From Devosia oryziradicis (GTDB lineage Bacteria; Pseudomonadota; Alphaproteobacteria; Rhizobiales; Devosiaceae), in contig NZ_CP068047.1 of the NCBI RefSeq assembly GCF_016698645.1, forward strand, positions 1,709,001-1,773,000: a stretch of 64,000 nt of DNA. The letters run 5' to 3'. Below the pieces are notes generated by a model that saw nothing but the letters and a program-made list of their open reading frames with translations, ran no database searches and was not told the origin of the DNA. The translations under genes were made by a program, and so were the position numbers. Below are positions 33,604 through 43,134 of this stretch, piece by piece. Each line of letters starts with the position of its first letter. Within the stretch, counting starts at the first letter, position 1.

Positions 33604-34493
33604 TCGCGCGGGTAGGCCACGTAAGCCAGACGCCGGCTGTCGGGCGACCAGGAATTGACGTTGATGGTACCCTGGCCGCCCAGGAACTCGGCGAGGACAC
33701 GCTGGCTTTCGCCCGTCGGGCCCATGAGCCGCAGCATCACGGCCTTGTCGGGCGGATGGCCAGTTGTCCCCGGCGGATAACTCAGGAAGGCCACCTTCGT
33801 GCCATCTGGCGACAGGTGGGGGAACCAGTTCACATAGCTGTCGAACGTCAGCTGTTCGAGACCGCTGCCATCGACGGCATTCATGCGGAAGACCTGGGCA
33901 TGGCCCGGGCGGCTCGCCGCGAGTTCGGAGTTGAAGTAGATCCAGCGGCCGTCAGGCGAGTATTCCGGGCCGTCATTGGGGACGGTGAGGTCGGTCAGCC
34001 GCGTATCGGGACCACCGGCCGAGGGAATGGTGAAGACGTTGACCTGGCGCTCGCCATTGCGCTGTTCGATCGCGACATAGGCCAGCGTGGCGCCATCGGG
34101 CGAGATGCCGTGCAGATAGTAGTGGAATGGTGATGGGTGCAGGTTGGACACGCGGCGCGGCGTACCGCCCGTGAAGGGAACGGCATAGAGGTGGCCGTCG
34201 TCCGAGCTCACATAGATGGTCGAGCCATCGGGGGCGAGCACGTGGTCGTTGTTGAGGTCGGCCAAATGGCCGGTGTCGATCTGTTCGGGCCGCCCGCCCG
34301 TTGTCGGGATGCGGAACAATAGGCCGCCGGCATTGAAGACCAGCCATTGACCATCGGGCGACCAGTTCGGTGCCTCGATGACCTCGTCGGTGGTCAGGAT
34401 CACCTGCTTGTTGCCGTCGAGGTCGATGACGACAAGGTCCGAACGCTGCCCCTGGGCGAGTGAACGGCCGCGGCGAGGAAAGGCGATGGTCAC
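33600..34493 (-). CDS. TolB-like PD40 beta-propeller protein
   Basis: 297 aa, GTG start. Repeated WD40-like PD40 blades: APNWSPDGQWLVFNAGG, APDGSTIYVSSDDGHLYAV, SPDGATLAYVAIE, PEYSPDGRWIYFNSEL, FPHLSPDGTKVAFLSYP, SWSPDSRRLAYVA. No signal peptide, unlike true TolB, so it probably acts in the cytoplasm. Function unknown; homologues are often annotated biopolymer transporter TolB. Confidence 0.8.
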   Translation of the reverse strand: MTIAFPRRGRSLAQGQRSDLVVIDLDGNKQVILTTDEVIEAPNWSPDGQWLVFNAGGLLFRIPTTGGRPEQIDTGHLADLNNDHVLAPDGSTIYVSSDDGHLYAVPFTGGTPRRVSNLHPSPFHYYLHGISPDGATLAYVAIEQRNGERQVNVFTIPSAGGPDTRLTDLTVPNDGPEYSPDGRWIYFNSELAASRPGHAQVFRMNAVDGSGLEQLTFDSYVNWFPHLSPDGTKVAFLSYPPGTTGHPPDKAVMLRLMGPTGESQRVLAEFLGGQGTINVNSWSPDSRRLAYVAYPRD

Positions 34494-34625
34494 GGTGGCA
34501 CCTGCGCTTTTGGGGAGAACAGGGGAAGCCTAGCCGAGGATTCTCGCCCAAACCACCCCTACGCTTGATCCCTCCCTCGATGAGGAGAGATCGAGGCTGG
34601 GTGACAGGCGCCACCCAGCCAATAA

Positions 34626-35951
34626 TCACGGTGCCGCCTTGGGCCCGAGCAGCATGATGGTGGGCTTGACGCCCAGCAGGCGAGCGGCGACCGCTTTGAC
34701 ATCCTCGACCGTTACCGCGTTGATCAGCTCTTCGCGGCGCGGCAGGTAATCGATGTCGAGATCCCACAATTGCAGACCGATCAGCGTACCGGCGATGGCC
34801 TGGGACGAGCTCATTTCCTGCAGGGCCGCCGAACCGATGGTGTACTTCTTGGCGGACGCGAGTTCGGCCTCCGTGGGGCCCTCCGCGGCCAGCCGGGCAA
34901 TGACGGACTTGATGACCTCGAGCGTTTCGGCGGCGCGGTCGGCGCGGGTGGCTGTACCCACCACCAGGGCATTGGCGTGCTGCTGGTTGAGCAGCGACGA
35001 GCTGACGCCATAGGTCAGGCCCCGCTTCTCGCGCACCTCGTCGGTAAGCCGCGACAGCACGCTGCCGCCGCCGAGGATTTCGTTCATCAGCGCGGCGGCA
35101 AAATATTGCGGATCGGTGTGGGTGATGCCCGGATAGGCCATGTAGATGCTGGTCTGGGGCAGGGGATATTCCACCTGCAGATCCTGTCCGAGCACGGGCG
35201 CAATATCGGCGACCGGCACCAGGCTGGCTTCGGCAGGCAGGGCACCGAACAGCAGGTCGAGCGTGGCGGCAGCCGCCTCGGCGTCAATGGCGCCGACAAT
35301 GGCGACATGGAGATTGTCGCGCGCGAACAGGGCCTTGTGCTGTGCCCGCAGGTCGGCTGGCGTGATGCCGGGCAGGGTTTCGGCCGTGCCGTCCACCGGG
35401 CGGGCATAGGGGTGGTCGCCGAAGAGGGTTTCGGTCCACAGCTTCTCGGCAGCGGTAGCCGGGTTCTGCGCCGACATGGCGATGGCGCTCAGCACCTGGG
35501 CGCGCATGCGGTCGACCGGGTTCTGGTCGAAGCGCGGCGCCTCGATGGCGAGCTTGAGCAGGTCGAGCGCTTCGTCCTTGTTGTCGGCCAGCATGCGCAT
35601 CGAGCCATAGACTGCATCGAGATCGGCGGCGAAGCTCATCTCCGCCCCCGCTGCGTCGAGCGCGATCTGGAAGGCGTCGCTGTCGAAATCGCCGGCGCCT
35701 TCGTCGAAAAGGTAGGTGAGCAGATTGGTCACGCCTTCCTTGCCTGCGGGGTCCTGCGTGGTCCCGCCCTCGAAGGCGAAGCGGATGGTGACGATGGGGA
35801 CGGCATAGTCTTCCACCAGCCAGGCCTTGATGCCCTGAGGCGAGGTGATCTGCTGGAACTGGACTTCCGCCCGGACGGGCAGGGTGGCGAGGAGCAGCGC
35901 CGGAATGGCGACGATGGCGAGACGGCGGAGCGCTGACAGTATCGACATCAT
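34626..35951 (-). CDS. M16-family peptidase-like protein, non-catalytic partner
   Basis: 441 aa from ATG 35951, whose ATGA overlaps the stop of the upstream M16 gene. Signal peptide ends at LPVRAE (about residue 27). The M16 fold is present ([44 protein letters not shown]; substrate-binding R/Y motif) but the zinc motif HxxEH is replaced by NLLTY. In two-subunit M16 proteases such a subunit binds substrate and pairs with a catalytic subunit, here clearly the upstream gene. Confidence 0.87.
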   Translation of the reverse strand: MMSILSALRRLAIVAIPALLLATLPVRAEVQFQQITSPQGIKAWLVEDYAVPIVTIRFAFEGGTTQDPAGKEGVTNLLTYLFDEGAGDFDSDAFQIALDAAGAEMSFAADLDAVYGSMRMLADNKDEALDLLKLAIEAPRFDQNPVDRMRAQVLSAIAMSAQNPATAAEKLWTETLFGDHPYARPVDGTAETLPGITPADLRAQHKALFARDNLHVAIVGAIDAEAAAATLDLLFGALPAEASLVPVADIAPVLGQDLQVEYPLPQTSIYMAYPGITHTDPQYFAAALMNEILGGGSVLSRLTDEVREKRGLTYGVSSSLLNQQHANALVVGTATRADRAAETLEVIKSVIARLAAEGPTEAELASAKKYTIGSAALQEMSSSQAIAGTLIGLQLWDLDIDYLPRREELINAVTVEDVKAVAARLLGVKPTIMLLGPKAAP

Positions 35952-37300
35952 TGGGCTCCGTTGTCGCTGGGCAGCAGGTAGCCGGTGACCGACACGCTGG
36001 GATCGAGATACTTGGCGGCCACGGCCTGCACCTGCTCTGATGTAACGGCGCGGATACGGTCGGGCCATTCGGCGACGTCGGCAATGGTGCCGTCATTGGC
36101 GAGACGGCTGCCATAGATGTCGGCCATGCTGGACTGCTCGTCGCGGGCGAAGATCAGGCTGCGCACATAGCGCATCTTGGCGGCGTCCAGTTCCTCCGCC
36201 GTCACGCCATCTCTTACCAGTCGAGCCACCTCGGCATCGATGGCGGCCTCGACCTCTTCGAGGCTGTGCTCGCCCTGGGGCACGCCAAAAAGGGTGAAAC
36301 TGCTCGGGTCATAAGCTCCACCGTCATAGCTGGCGCCGGCGCCCGAGGCGATGCCGGATTTCACCACCAGTTCCTGGTAGAGCCGGCTGCGCAGACCACC
36401 GCCGAGGATTTCCGACAGCAGGTCGAGCGCCTCGGCTTCGCCGGGCTCGGCCATCCGGTAGGTGGGCGTGATCCAGCCCTTGGCGAAGCTGGGGACGCTG
36501 ACGCGCGGGTCGCGCAGCGTCACCCTGCGGGCAGTGTCGTAATGCGGCTCGGCCGGGCGGATACGCGGCGGCAGGTCGGGGCCGCGCGGCACCTGGCCAT
36601 AGGTGGCCTGGGCAAGGGTGCGGACATCATCGGGCTCTACATCGCCGGCCACGACCAGCACGGCATTGTTGGGTGCGTAGTAGCGATCGTAGAAGGCCAC
36701 CGCGTCGGCCCGATTGAGCTGCTCCATCTCGTGCAGCCAGCCGATGGTGGGCAGGCGATAGGGGTGGTTCTGGTAGGCGGTGGCCGCGGTTTCCTCGGCC
36801 AGCAGCGCCTGCGGACTGACATCGACGCGCTGGTTGCGCTCCTCGATCACCACGTCGCGCTCGGCGCCGATCACGTCTTCGGTGAGGACCAGGCCGCGCA
36901 TCCGATCGGCCTCGAAATCCATCATTTCGTCGAGATAATCGGGCGGCACGGTCTGGTGATAGACCGTGACGTCCTTGGTGGTGAAGGCATTGGTATAGCC
37001 ACCGATCTCGGCGATGACCCGGTCCATCTCGCCGGCAGGATGGCGCGCCGTGCCCTTGAACATCAGGTGTTCGAGGAAGTGGGCGATGCCCGACTTGCCG
37101 GGCTGCTCGTCGGCGCTGCCCACCTTGTACCAGACCATGTGGGTGACGATGGGCGCACGCCGATCGGGGATGACAACCACTTCGAGCCCGTTTTCGAGGG
37201 TGAAACTGACCACCTCGGCTTCCGACGGGGCGGCCTGCGCCCAGGCACCGGCGCACATCATCGCGCCCATTGTCAGGGCCAGCGCGGATCGAAGAATCAT
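35948..37300 (-). CDS. M16-family zinc metallopeptidase, catalytic subunit
   Basis: 450 aa from ATG 37300, with GGAG 6 nt upstream. Signal peptide [22 protein letters not shown]. Catalytic motif [11 protein letters not shown] (HxxEH) with the downstream Glu of the third zinc ligand in the [13 protein letters not shown] segment. Two M16 domains. It acts in the periplasm on peptides or small proteins together with the overlapping inactive subunit (4-bp overlap, translational coupling). Confidence 0.9.
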   Translation of the reverse strand: MILRSALALTMGAMMCAGAWAQAAPSEAEVVSFTLENGLEVVVIPDRRAPIVTHMVWYKVGSADEQPGKSGIAHFLEHLMFKGTARHPAGEMDRVIAEIGGYTNAFTTKDVTVYHQTVPPDYLDEMMDFEADRMRGLVLTEDVIGAERDVVIEERNQRVDVSPQALLAEETAATAYQNHPYRLPTIGWLHEMEQLNRADAVAFYDRYYAPNNAVLVVAGDVEPDDVRTLAQATYGQVPRGPDLPPRIRPAEPHYDTARRVTLRDPRVSVPSFAKGWITPTYRMAEPGEAEALDLLSEILGGGLRSRLYQELVVKSGIASGAGASYDGGAYDPSSFTLFGVPQGEHSLEEVEAAIDAEVARLVRDGVTAEELDAAKMRYVRSLIFARDEQSSMADIYGSRLANDGTIADVAEWPDRIRAVTSEQVQAVAAKYLDPSVSVTGYLLPSDNGAQ

Positions 37301-37478
37301 CGGAGCTCCAAAAATGGCAGGCGGGTGAGGCCCATAGGCAGGATTGGCACGGGCGGCGCAAGTCATTGCCGGTCATTGCGGCCCAAATCGGACCGCTGCG
37401 CGGACCGGTTGCCCCCTGCGCGGGCTTGGCCTACATAGACGGCCAATTCCCGGAAGTCTCCAAGAGGTCAGCAAGCCT

Positions 37479-39134
37479 ATGGCTCGCCAGTTCATCTACC
37501 ACATGCACGGAATGTCCAAAGCCTATGCCGGCGGCAAGAAGGTGCTGGATAATATCCATCTCAGCTTCTACCCCGATGCCAAGATCGGCATTCTGGGCCC
37601 CAACGGCTCGGGTAAGTCGACCCTGCTCAAGATCATGGCCGGCATCGACACCGAGTTCACCGGCGAAGCCTGGGCGGCCGATGGCGCCAAGATCGGCTAC
37701 CTGGCGCAGGAGCCCGAGCTCGATCCGGCGCTCAACGTTCTCGGCAACGTGATGACCGGCGTCAAGGAAAAGAAGGCCATCGTCGATCGCTACAACGAGC
37801 TGATGATGGAATATTCCGACGAGACCGCCGACGAGGCGGCCAAGCTCCAGGACATCATCGACAGCCAGAACCTGTGGGATCTCGAATCGCAGGTCGAAGT
37901 GGCGATGGAAGCCCTCGGCTGCCCGCCTGGCGATGCCGACGTCACCAAGCTGTCGGGTGGCGAGCGCCGTCGCGTGGCGCTCTGCGCCCTGCTGCTGAGC
38001 AAGCCCGACCTGCTGCTGCTCGACGAACCGACCAACCACCTGGACGCGGAAACCACGGCCTGGCTCGAACGCCACCTGCGCGAATTCGAAGGCGCGGTGC
38101 TGATCATCACCCACGACCGCTACTTCCTCGACAATGTCACCGGCTGGATCCTTGAACTCGATCGCGGTCGCGGCGTGCCTTACGAAGGCAACTACTCGGC
38201 CTATCTCGAGGCCAAGGCCAAGCGCTTTGCCCAGGAAAAGAGCGAGGACGCCGCACGCGCCAAGGTGCTGGAACGCGAGCGCGAATGGATGGGTCAATCC
38301 CCCCAGGCGCGCCAGTCCAAGTCAAAGGCCCGTATCAAGGCCTATGACGAGCTGGTCAAGATCAACGAGGCCCGCACCCAGTCTTCCACGGCGCAGATCA
38401 TCATTCCGCCCGGCGAACGGCTGGGCCACAATGTTATCGACATCGAGGGGCTCTCCAAGTCCTATGGCGATCGCCTCCTGATCGACAACCTCACCTTCAA
38501 GCTACCCCCGGGTGGCATCGTCGGCGTCATCGGTCCCAACGGCGCCGGCAAGACGACGCTGTTCCGCATGCTGACCGGCCAGGAAAAGCCCGATGCCGGC
38601 ACGGTCACCGTCGCCGAGAACGTGCACCTCGGCTATGTGGACCAGAGCCGCGACAGCCTCAACCCCAACAAGACCGTCTGGGAAGAAATCTCGGAAGGCG
38701 ACGAAGTGCTGCTGCTGGGCAAGCGCGAGGTGAATTCGCGCGCCTATACGTCGAGCTTCAACTTCAAGGGCGGCGACCAGCAGCAGAAGGTGGGCAACCT
38801 CTCGGGCGGCCAGCGCAACCGCGTGCACCTGGCCAAGATGCTCAAGAGCGGCGCCAATGTCCTGCTGCTCGACGAACCGACCAACGACCTCGACACCGAA
38901 ACCCTGGCGGCGCTCGAGGAAGCCCTGGAAGAATTCGCCGGCTGCGCCGTGATCATCAGCCACGACCGCATGTTCCTCGACCGGTTGGCCACGCACATGC
39001 TGGCGTTCGAGGGCGATAGCCATGTGGAGTGGTTTGAGGGGAATTTCGCGGACTATGAAGCGGACAAGATCCGGAGATTGGGCGCAGACGCTGTGAACCC
39101 GAAGCGGGCGACTTATAAGCCGCTGACGCGGTGA
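37479..39134 (+). CDS. ettA: Energy-dependent translational throttle protein EttA (ABC-F)
   Basis: 551 aa from ATG 37479. Two ABC cassettes without membrane domain: first Walker A GPNGSGKST, signature LSGGERRRVAL, Walker B LLLLDEPTNHLD; second GPNGAGKTT, LSGGQRNRVHL, LLLLDEPTNDLD. The EttA-specific arm (EEYSDETADEAAKLQDIID-type helices) lies between Walker A and the signature of the first cassette, and the linker REWMGQSPQARQSKSKARI is the P-site tRNA interaction motif. It gates ribosome entry into elongation according to ATP/ADP. Confidence 0.95.
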   Translation: MARQFIYHMHGMSKAYAGGKKVLDNIHLSFYPDAKIGILGPNGSGKSTLLKIMAGIDTEFTGEAWAADGAKIGYLAQEPELDPALNVLGNVMTGVKEKKAIVDRYNELMMEYSDETADEAAKLQDIIDSQNLWDLESQVEVAMEALGCPPGDADVTKLSGGERRRVALCALLLSKPDLLLLDEPTNHLDAETTAWLERHLREFEGAVLIITHDRYFLDNVTGWILELDRGRGVPYEGNYSAYLEAKAKRFAQEKSEDAARAKVLEREREWMGQSPQARQSKSKARIKAYDELVKINEARTQSSTAQIIIPPGERLGHNVIDIEGLSKSYGDRLLIDNLTFKLPPGGIVGVIGPNGAGKTTLFRMLTGQEKPDAGTVTVAENVHLGYVDQSRDSLNPNKTVWEEISEGDEVLLLGKREVNSRAYTSSFNFKGGDQQQKVGNLSGGQRNRVHLAKMLKSGANVLLLDEPTNDLDTETLAALEEALEEFAGCAVIISHDRMFLDRLATHMLAFEGDSHVEWFEGNFADYEADKIRRLGADAVNPKRATYKPLTR

Positions 39135-39263
39135 GGGCTTCTGGGCGGAGTGGGTAGTCATTCCGCCCACCCGTTGACCTACTGCATTGGGGTGGCGAGC
39201 CGACAGTCAGGCACCCGGCCGCCGACGTCTGCTTCGCGCCAGTAGCAGACAGCCGGAGGGCGG

Positions 39264-39602
39264 CTAAGCAGATGGCATCTCGAGACACTCGATGATCTCG
39301 ACCGAATTTTTGTCTGAGAACACCGCGAAGTGTGGATGTCTCTCGAAAATCCGAGCGGCCTCTTCGTGGCTCGCGGCTTCGACTAACACGTATCCGGTGA
39401 TCAGGTTCGATGTATTCGAAAGGCCGTTCTTGTCCATGCGCTTCGTCTTCCCGAGCGGGGCGCCCTGTTCGACGATGGCGGCAGTGTGCGAGGCAGCCCA
39501 TTCCCCCCAGGCGGCCATGCCCTTCTGCTGCGTTTCTGCGTCCGGCGGCGTGCTGTCCACGTTCTCTGCCGATCCCATGTAAAGTGCCAAGTATCGTGTC
39601 AT
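39264..39602 (-). CDS. YCII-domain protein
   Basis: 112 aa. MTRYLALYMGS, EQGAPLGKTKRM and LVEAASHEEAARIFERHPHF fit the YCII-related ferredoxin-like fold (DGPF-type). Enzyme role unknown. It is the last gene of the ArsR-PhzF-cupin-DinB-YCII operon. Base composition looks lower in G+C than in the flanking ettA gene. Confidence 0.8.
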   Translation of the reverse strand: MTRYLALYMGSAENVDSTPPDAETQQKGMAAWGEWAASHTAAIVEQGAPLGKTKRMDKNGLSNTSNLITGYVLVEAASHEEAARIFERHPHFAVFSDKNSVEIIECLEMPSA

Positions 39603-39642
39603 AGTTTCTCCTCCGGTTTGAATTCCACAAGATGCTGATGCG

Positions 39643-40116
39643 TCAGGCGATCTGTGCCTGCCACTGCATGGAAAGCGGCTTCTGCATCGCTTTCAGGTAA
39701 ATCGACGCCTTGCCAAGAAAGATCAGCACGGCCTCGCGATAGATATGAAACTGCACGAAAGGGGTCGGCGCCCAGTGACCGCGATCGATCGTGCGGGTGT
39801 TCAACTCCTGCTCAGAGTAGCCGCTGATCACCCGCTCAAATTCTTCGTCGAGTTCGGTCCACCAGTGCCGAAGGTCAGTGACGGTGAGAGCGCTTTCCGT
39901 TCTGGTTCGGCGCAACGACCAGTCTGTCTCTAGCGATACGAACGATTGGATATAGGTGTGTTGGATGTTGCCTTGCTCTTCGCAGAGTTCACCCAGGGAC
40001 AAGGTGTCGCCCGGGAGCCGAAACTTGAGGTCGGCATCGGTGAGAAGATCCAAGAGTTCGTGCCGCAGGCTTTGTGTCGCACGCAGTGGAAACTCGTCCG
40101 AGATAAGACTGTTCAT
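39643..40116 (-). CDS. DinB-superfamily protein
   Basis: 157 aa from ATG 40116. Four-helix-bundle pattern: RATQSLRHELLDLLTDADLKFRLPG, SLGELCEEQGNIQHTYIQSF, HWWTELDEEFERVISGYSEQEL and HIYREAVLIFLGKASIYL. The metal-binding His of DinB proteins would be in the QGNIQHTYIQ and FHIYREA segments. DinB proteins include thiol transferases and mycothiol/bacillithiol-dependent enzymes; here activity is unknown. Confidence 0.72.
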   Translation of the reverse strand: MNSLISDEFPLRATQSLRHELLDLLTDADLKFRLPGDTLSLGELCEEQGNIQHTYIQSFVSLETDWSLRRTRTESALTVTDLRHWWTELDEEFERVISGYSEQELNTRTIDRGHWAPTPFVQFHIYREAVLIFLGKASIYLKAMQKPLSMQWQAQIA

Positions 40117-40139
40117 GTTCGTTCCCACTCTGCTTGCAT

Positions 40140-40517
40140 CTAAGCCCAAAGGCGTTTTAGGTCCGACACGGTGCGCGCGCTAACGCTGTCGCCTGTATTC
40201 AGTGTGGTCGTTGGTTCGAACATCAACACCACAGGCTCTACGGTCAGCGACCGCGGGCGGTGTTCGACGCCGCGTGGCACCACCACGAACTCTCCTTCGC
40301 GAAGTTCAACCACACCGTCGCGAAAGTCGATGGCGATACGTCCGCGCAGCACCAAGAATGCTTCGTCTTCGCGGGCGTGGGAATGCCAGTCGAATTCCGC
40401 GCCAAACTTGGCAACCTTCACTTGCGAGTCGTTCACGTCGCCCACGACATGGGGATCGAAAACCTCTGAGATCTGCCTATCTGCCGCCGCAACGATGTTG
40501 ATCTTTTCCGGTACCAT
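40140..40517 (-). CDS. Cupin-fold protein
   Basis: 125 aa. Cupin motif 1 is EFDWHSHAREDEAFLVLRG (HxH...E), motif 2 is GEFVVVPRGVEHRP (final His). All four metal ligands are present. Typical small stand-alone cupin of unknown substrate, in an operon between phzF-like and dinB-like genes. Confidence 0.87.
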   Translation of the reverse strand: MVPEKINIVAAADRQISEVFDPHVVGDVNDSQVKVAKFGAEFDWHSHAREDEAFLVLRGRIAIDFRDGVVELREGEFVVVPRGVEHRPRSLTVEPVVLMFEPTTTLNTGDSVSARTVSDLKRLWA

Positions 40518-40550
40518 GTGCTCACTCCTTCAGTTGACGCCGCCTAAGCC

Positions 40551-41477
40551 TCAAGACGCCGCGTGATTTAGTTTTCTCTGGGAGCTCATGCGGGCCTGCG
40601 GCAGAACCTCAAGCATCCCCCAGCCGACGACCGAAACCGGACCGCCTACCTGCACAGAATGGATGGCGTCCGCAGCGCCGTGTGCCACTACTTCCATTCG
40701 ACTAGGCCGACCGACAAACCTGCCTTGGTTGAGGATGAACGTTTCGCCGGACTTTGAACCGCAGTGCCGAAGTCGGTATGCGCCAATCGTCCCCGCAGCG
40801 CTTCCGGTGGCAACATCCTCCAGCCTGCCATCATTGTTCCAGTGACGGGCTTCCCGTCCCTCTTCGTCGAGCAGCACCGCAAAGTTGGCTCCCAACGGAG
40901 TGAGTAGCTCGGTGATATCGGCGTCGATGCGCGCGCGGCCCAGCGCGTCTGAACGAACCGGAACGATAAGGTAGGCAAGACCTGTGCTGATAACTTCCAG
41001 TGGCAATGCGGGATCGAGGTCGCTCTCGCGCAAGCCGAATGCTGCTGCTAGCTCGCTGCGTCTGGCGCATTCGCCGACCACCGACGCCGCGCCCTGATCG
41101 ACGGTCGCTGCGAACCCGTGCCCGGTTCGGTACGTCGACACGTCAACGCACCGATTTGCCAACTCGAATGTCCATTGGCAGGTAGCTTTCGGGGGTGCTG
41201 CAATATGATGAAGGGCCGCTGCCGCGCCCAATAGAGGATGGCCGGCGAACGGCAATTCTTCTAAGAGGTCGAATATGCGTGCCCGGAAGCGGTTCTTGGC
41301 GCTGGAGGGCACGAGGAAGATCGTTTCGAACTGTCTAAGCTCCTGAGCCACGGCTAGCATCTGCTCCCCATCCAAGTTGGAAGCGTTAGTAAACACAGGG
41401 AGACTGCTGCCGCGATATGCATGGGGCGCGAAGACGTCCAGGCACTCATAACGAAGTGGTGTCTGCGAGGCGGTCAT
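40551..41477 (-). CDS. PhzF-family isomerase-like protein
   Basis: 308 aa from ATG 41477. The N-terminal half reads ECLDVFAPHAYRGSSLPVFTNASNLDGEQMLAVAQELRQFETIFL with the catalytic Glu of ETIFL, then ELPFAGHPLLGAAAAL; the second half has the matching DVATGSAAGTIGAYRL and QGRFVGRPSRMEV. This is the diaminopimelate-epimerase-like PhzF fold. Phenazine genes are absent, so the substrate is unknown. The start overlaps the ArsR stop (ATGA). Confidence 0.88.
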   Translation of the reverse strand: MTASQTPLRYECLDVFAPHAYRGSSLPVFTNASNLDGEQMLAVAQELRQFETIFLVPSSAKNRFRARIFDLLEELPFAGHPLLGAAAALHHIAAPPKATCQWTFELANRCVDVSTYRTGHGFAATVDQGAASVVGECARRSELAAAFGLRESDLDPALPLEVISTGLAYLIVPVRSDALGRARIDADITELLTPLGANFAVLLDEEGREARHWNNDGRLEDVATGSAAGTIGAYRLRHCGSKSGETFILNQGRFVGRPSRMEVVAHGAADAIHSVQVGGPVSVVGWGMLEVLPQARMSSQRKLNHAAS

Positions 41478-41806
41478 AGCCCCGCTGCCAATCTCGATGC
41501 GAGCGAAGCGATTGCCGCCTCGTTGCGGCGATAGAAGGTCCAGCCCTTCTTGCGCGTGGCGATCAACAAACCACAATCGGCCAACAGGGTGAGATGTCGC
41601 GATGCGGTTGCCGGTGCAATCCCGAGTCTATCGCGTATGAAATCCGCACACACGCCATCCAGCACCAAATCTCCATCGACCTGCGGGGGAAAGTTGCCCA
41701 CGGGGTCTTTGAGTAGATTCAGCACTATCAGCCTGACAGGGCTCGCGATTGCTTTGAGGCTGGGAAGCTCGTCGTCCAAGGAGTTCGGCATTTCGCTATT
41801 TCGCAT
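41474..41806 (-). CDS. ArsR-family transcriptional regulator
   Basis: 110 aa from ATG 41806 or 105 aa from ATG 41791. Winged HTH: LKAIASPVRLIVLNLLKDP, CADFIRDRLGIAPATASRHLTLLADCGLLIATRKKGWTFYRRN. No clear metal-binding CxC, so it may sense something other than metal. First gene of the operon, overlapping phzF by 4 bp; its start codon region is inside a palindrome that is probably its own operator. Confidence 0.85.
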   Translation of the reverse strand: MRNSEMPNSLDDELPSLKAIASPVRLIVLNLLKDPVGNFPPQVDGDLVLDGVCADFIRDRLGIAPATASRHLTLLADCGLLIATRKKGWTFYRRNEAAIASLASRLAAGL

Positions 41807-41820
41807 AAATGCAAAATAGC
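41795..41820. promoter_or_regulatory. ArsR operator overlapping the start of its own gene
   Basis: 26-bp near-perfect palindrome with arms GCTATTT(C/T)GCAT and ATGC(A/G)AAATAGC around a two-base centre. It covers the upstream ATG (41804-41806) on the minus strand. If translation starts there, the mRNA would be almost leaderless; if at 41791 the operator is wholly upstream. Confidence 0.75.
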
Positions 41821-42768
41821 ACGACCCGCCTAATATTCCAATCCCCAAGTTGTGAGCTATCTTCGTCGCGAAAATGAGGGTCCGCTTAGGGCTAAAAGCG
41901 GTCGTCACCGAAACGAAGAGCTAACGGTCGCAATGGGGTCGTTAGCTGCCAGTAGTTTGCGCATCGTTCCTGGCAATTTCGGACAGAGGAAATCCGCAAC
42001 ACGTGCGCTTTGCGAGCCGCTGGTGTAGGGGGACGAGAATTCTTCGAATGTGGATTTCAACGTAACGGTCATCCGAGGCGATGGTTGAGCTTGGCGCGCT
42101 TCGTCCGGTAGCGCAAGCAACACGGCACCATGCCTTCACCATCTCTGTGTCATTCCGGCGCAGGCCGGAATCCATCCTGAGATGGCAAAGCGCGCTCAGA
42201 ATGCGGAAAGACCTCAGGAACGATCCCGACCTGCGCCGGGATGACATCGCGGTTGTTCGGTCTGTCGAACCTCCTCTCCGCCCGTGAGGACTCTGGTCTG
42301 CCGGGAACTCACAGCCAACTTATCCCCCTTCTCAAATCCTCCCGCATACTCTTCCCATCTTCACGGCAGAGCCGGTCATGACGAGTGATGACCGTGAAGA
42401 CAGCCAGGGATGGAAGGTCGCTTCCATTGGGCGGGGGGAATTCGGCAGCTACGCTTGCGACACAGCGTGCCTGACCCGGACCCGCGAAAATCCTGGCGTG
42501 GTGGCGAGGCAATGGCCTCACTTCCTTCATCTACCCCTCCGAGGCAGGCGCCTCGCCACCATAGCTCTCTGAGCGCCCCTTGGCGTCTCACGCGACGAAC
42601 TGACCCGACGACCCGACAACCGCATCACAGGCGGCGCTTGCGCACGCCTATTGGCGCACACCGCGAAAGGCATGCACCATTCCCACAAATCCACACGACA
42701 CCCCCCAATTCCCGCGCTATGAGTGTCGCTGCGGCAATGCGTTGGCTGGTTGCTCCGGGGGGCAAGAC
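41821..42768. other. ~950-bp region with no supported gene
   Basis: Open frames on both strands are short, overlap one another and show no domain. One 97-bp inverted repeat lies at 42149-42245 and a hairpin (arms GGTGGCGAGGC/GCCTCGCCACC) at about 42500-42560. Composition is mixed and less G+C-rich than the flanks. It may be decayed DNA next to the ArsR operon. Confidence 0.6.
42149..42245. repeat. Inverted repeat, GTCATTCCGGCGCAGG type
   Basis: Arms GTCATTCCGGCGCAGG (42149-42164) and CCTGCGCCGGGATGAC (42230-42245), with the inner palindrome CCGGCGCAGGCCGG. This is the common dispersed element (RRNDTEM when translated) of proteobacterial intergenic regions. Confidence 0.75.
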
Positions 42769-43110
42769 TTGAAACGACTGATTTTGGCGGCTGCGTTGGG
42801 GTTGGCCGCTGGTGGAATGACCGTATCGCTGGCGGCGGCCGCACCGGGGCAGTGCAGTATAACCGGCTTCGAGCCCTTCGATTGCGACGTGGCGCTGGAC
42901 GGCGGCGGTCTGACCTTCACGCTGCCCGATGGGCAGGTCTTCGCCTTCACGCTGATCGAGGACGGGGTGGGCACGGCCTATCTCATCGACCCCGATGCGG
43001 CGCCGGGCCAGCGGCCCGATGAGCTGCGCGAATTTCGCGCCGTCGAGGGTAAGCCAGGCTGCTGGGCCCGCGACGAGGATTACCAATTTTGCGTGTTGGT
43101 GCAGCAGTAA
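42769..43110 (+). CDS. Small secreted protein, unknown
   Basis: 113 aa from the TTG at 42769, with a GGGGGG run 7 nt upstream. Signal peptide KRLILAAALGLAAGGMTVSLAAAA. The mature part has four Cys (QCSITGFEPFDCDV, PGCWARDEDYQFCVL), probably two disulfides, and a beta-rich pattern. It resembles the next gene in size, Cys spacing and the CW...C C-terminus, suggesting a distant paralogue pair. No family recognised. Confidence 0.65.
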   Translation: MKRLILAAALGLAAGGMTVSLAAAAPGQCSITGFEPFDCDVALDGGGLTFTLPDGQVFAFTLIEDGVGTAYLIDPDAAPGQRPDELREFRAVEGKPGCWARDEDYQFCVLVQQ

Positions 43111-43134
43111 GCCAGCGGCACTGGGAGGATGTTT

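Noticed and set aside
41942..42247. 101-codon minus-strand open frame containing DSGLRRNDTEM
   Set aside because: This peptide is the usual translation of a dispersed palindromic repeat, so it is not a gene.
42410..42772. 120-codon open frame upstream of the small secreted proteins
   Set aside because: Arg/Pro/His-rich random composition, crosses a palindromic hairpin, no ribosome-binding site and no family.
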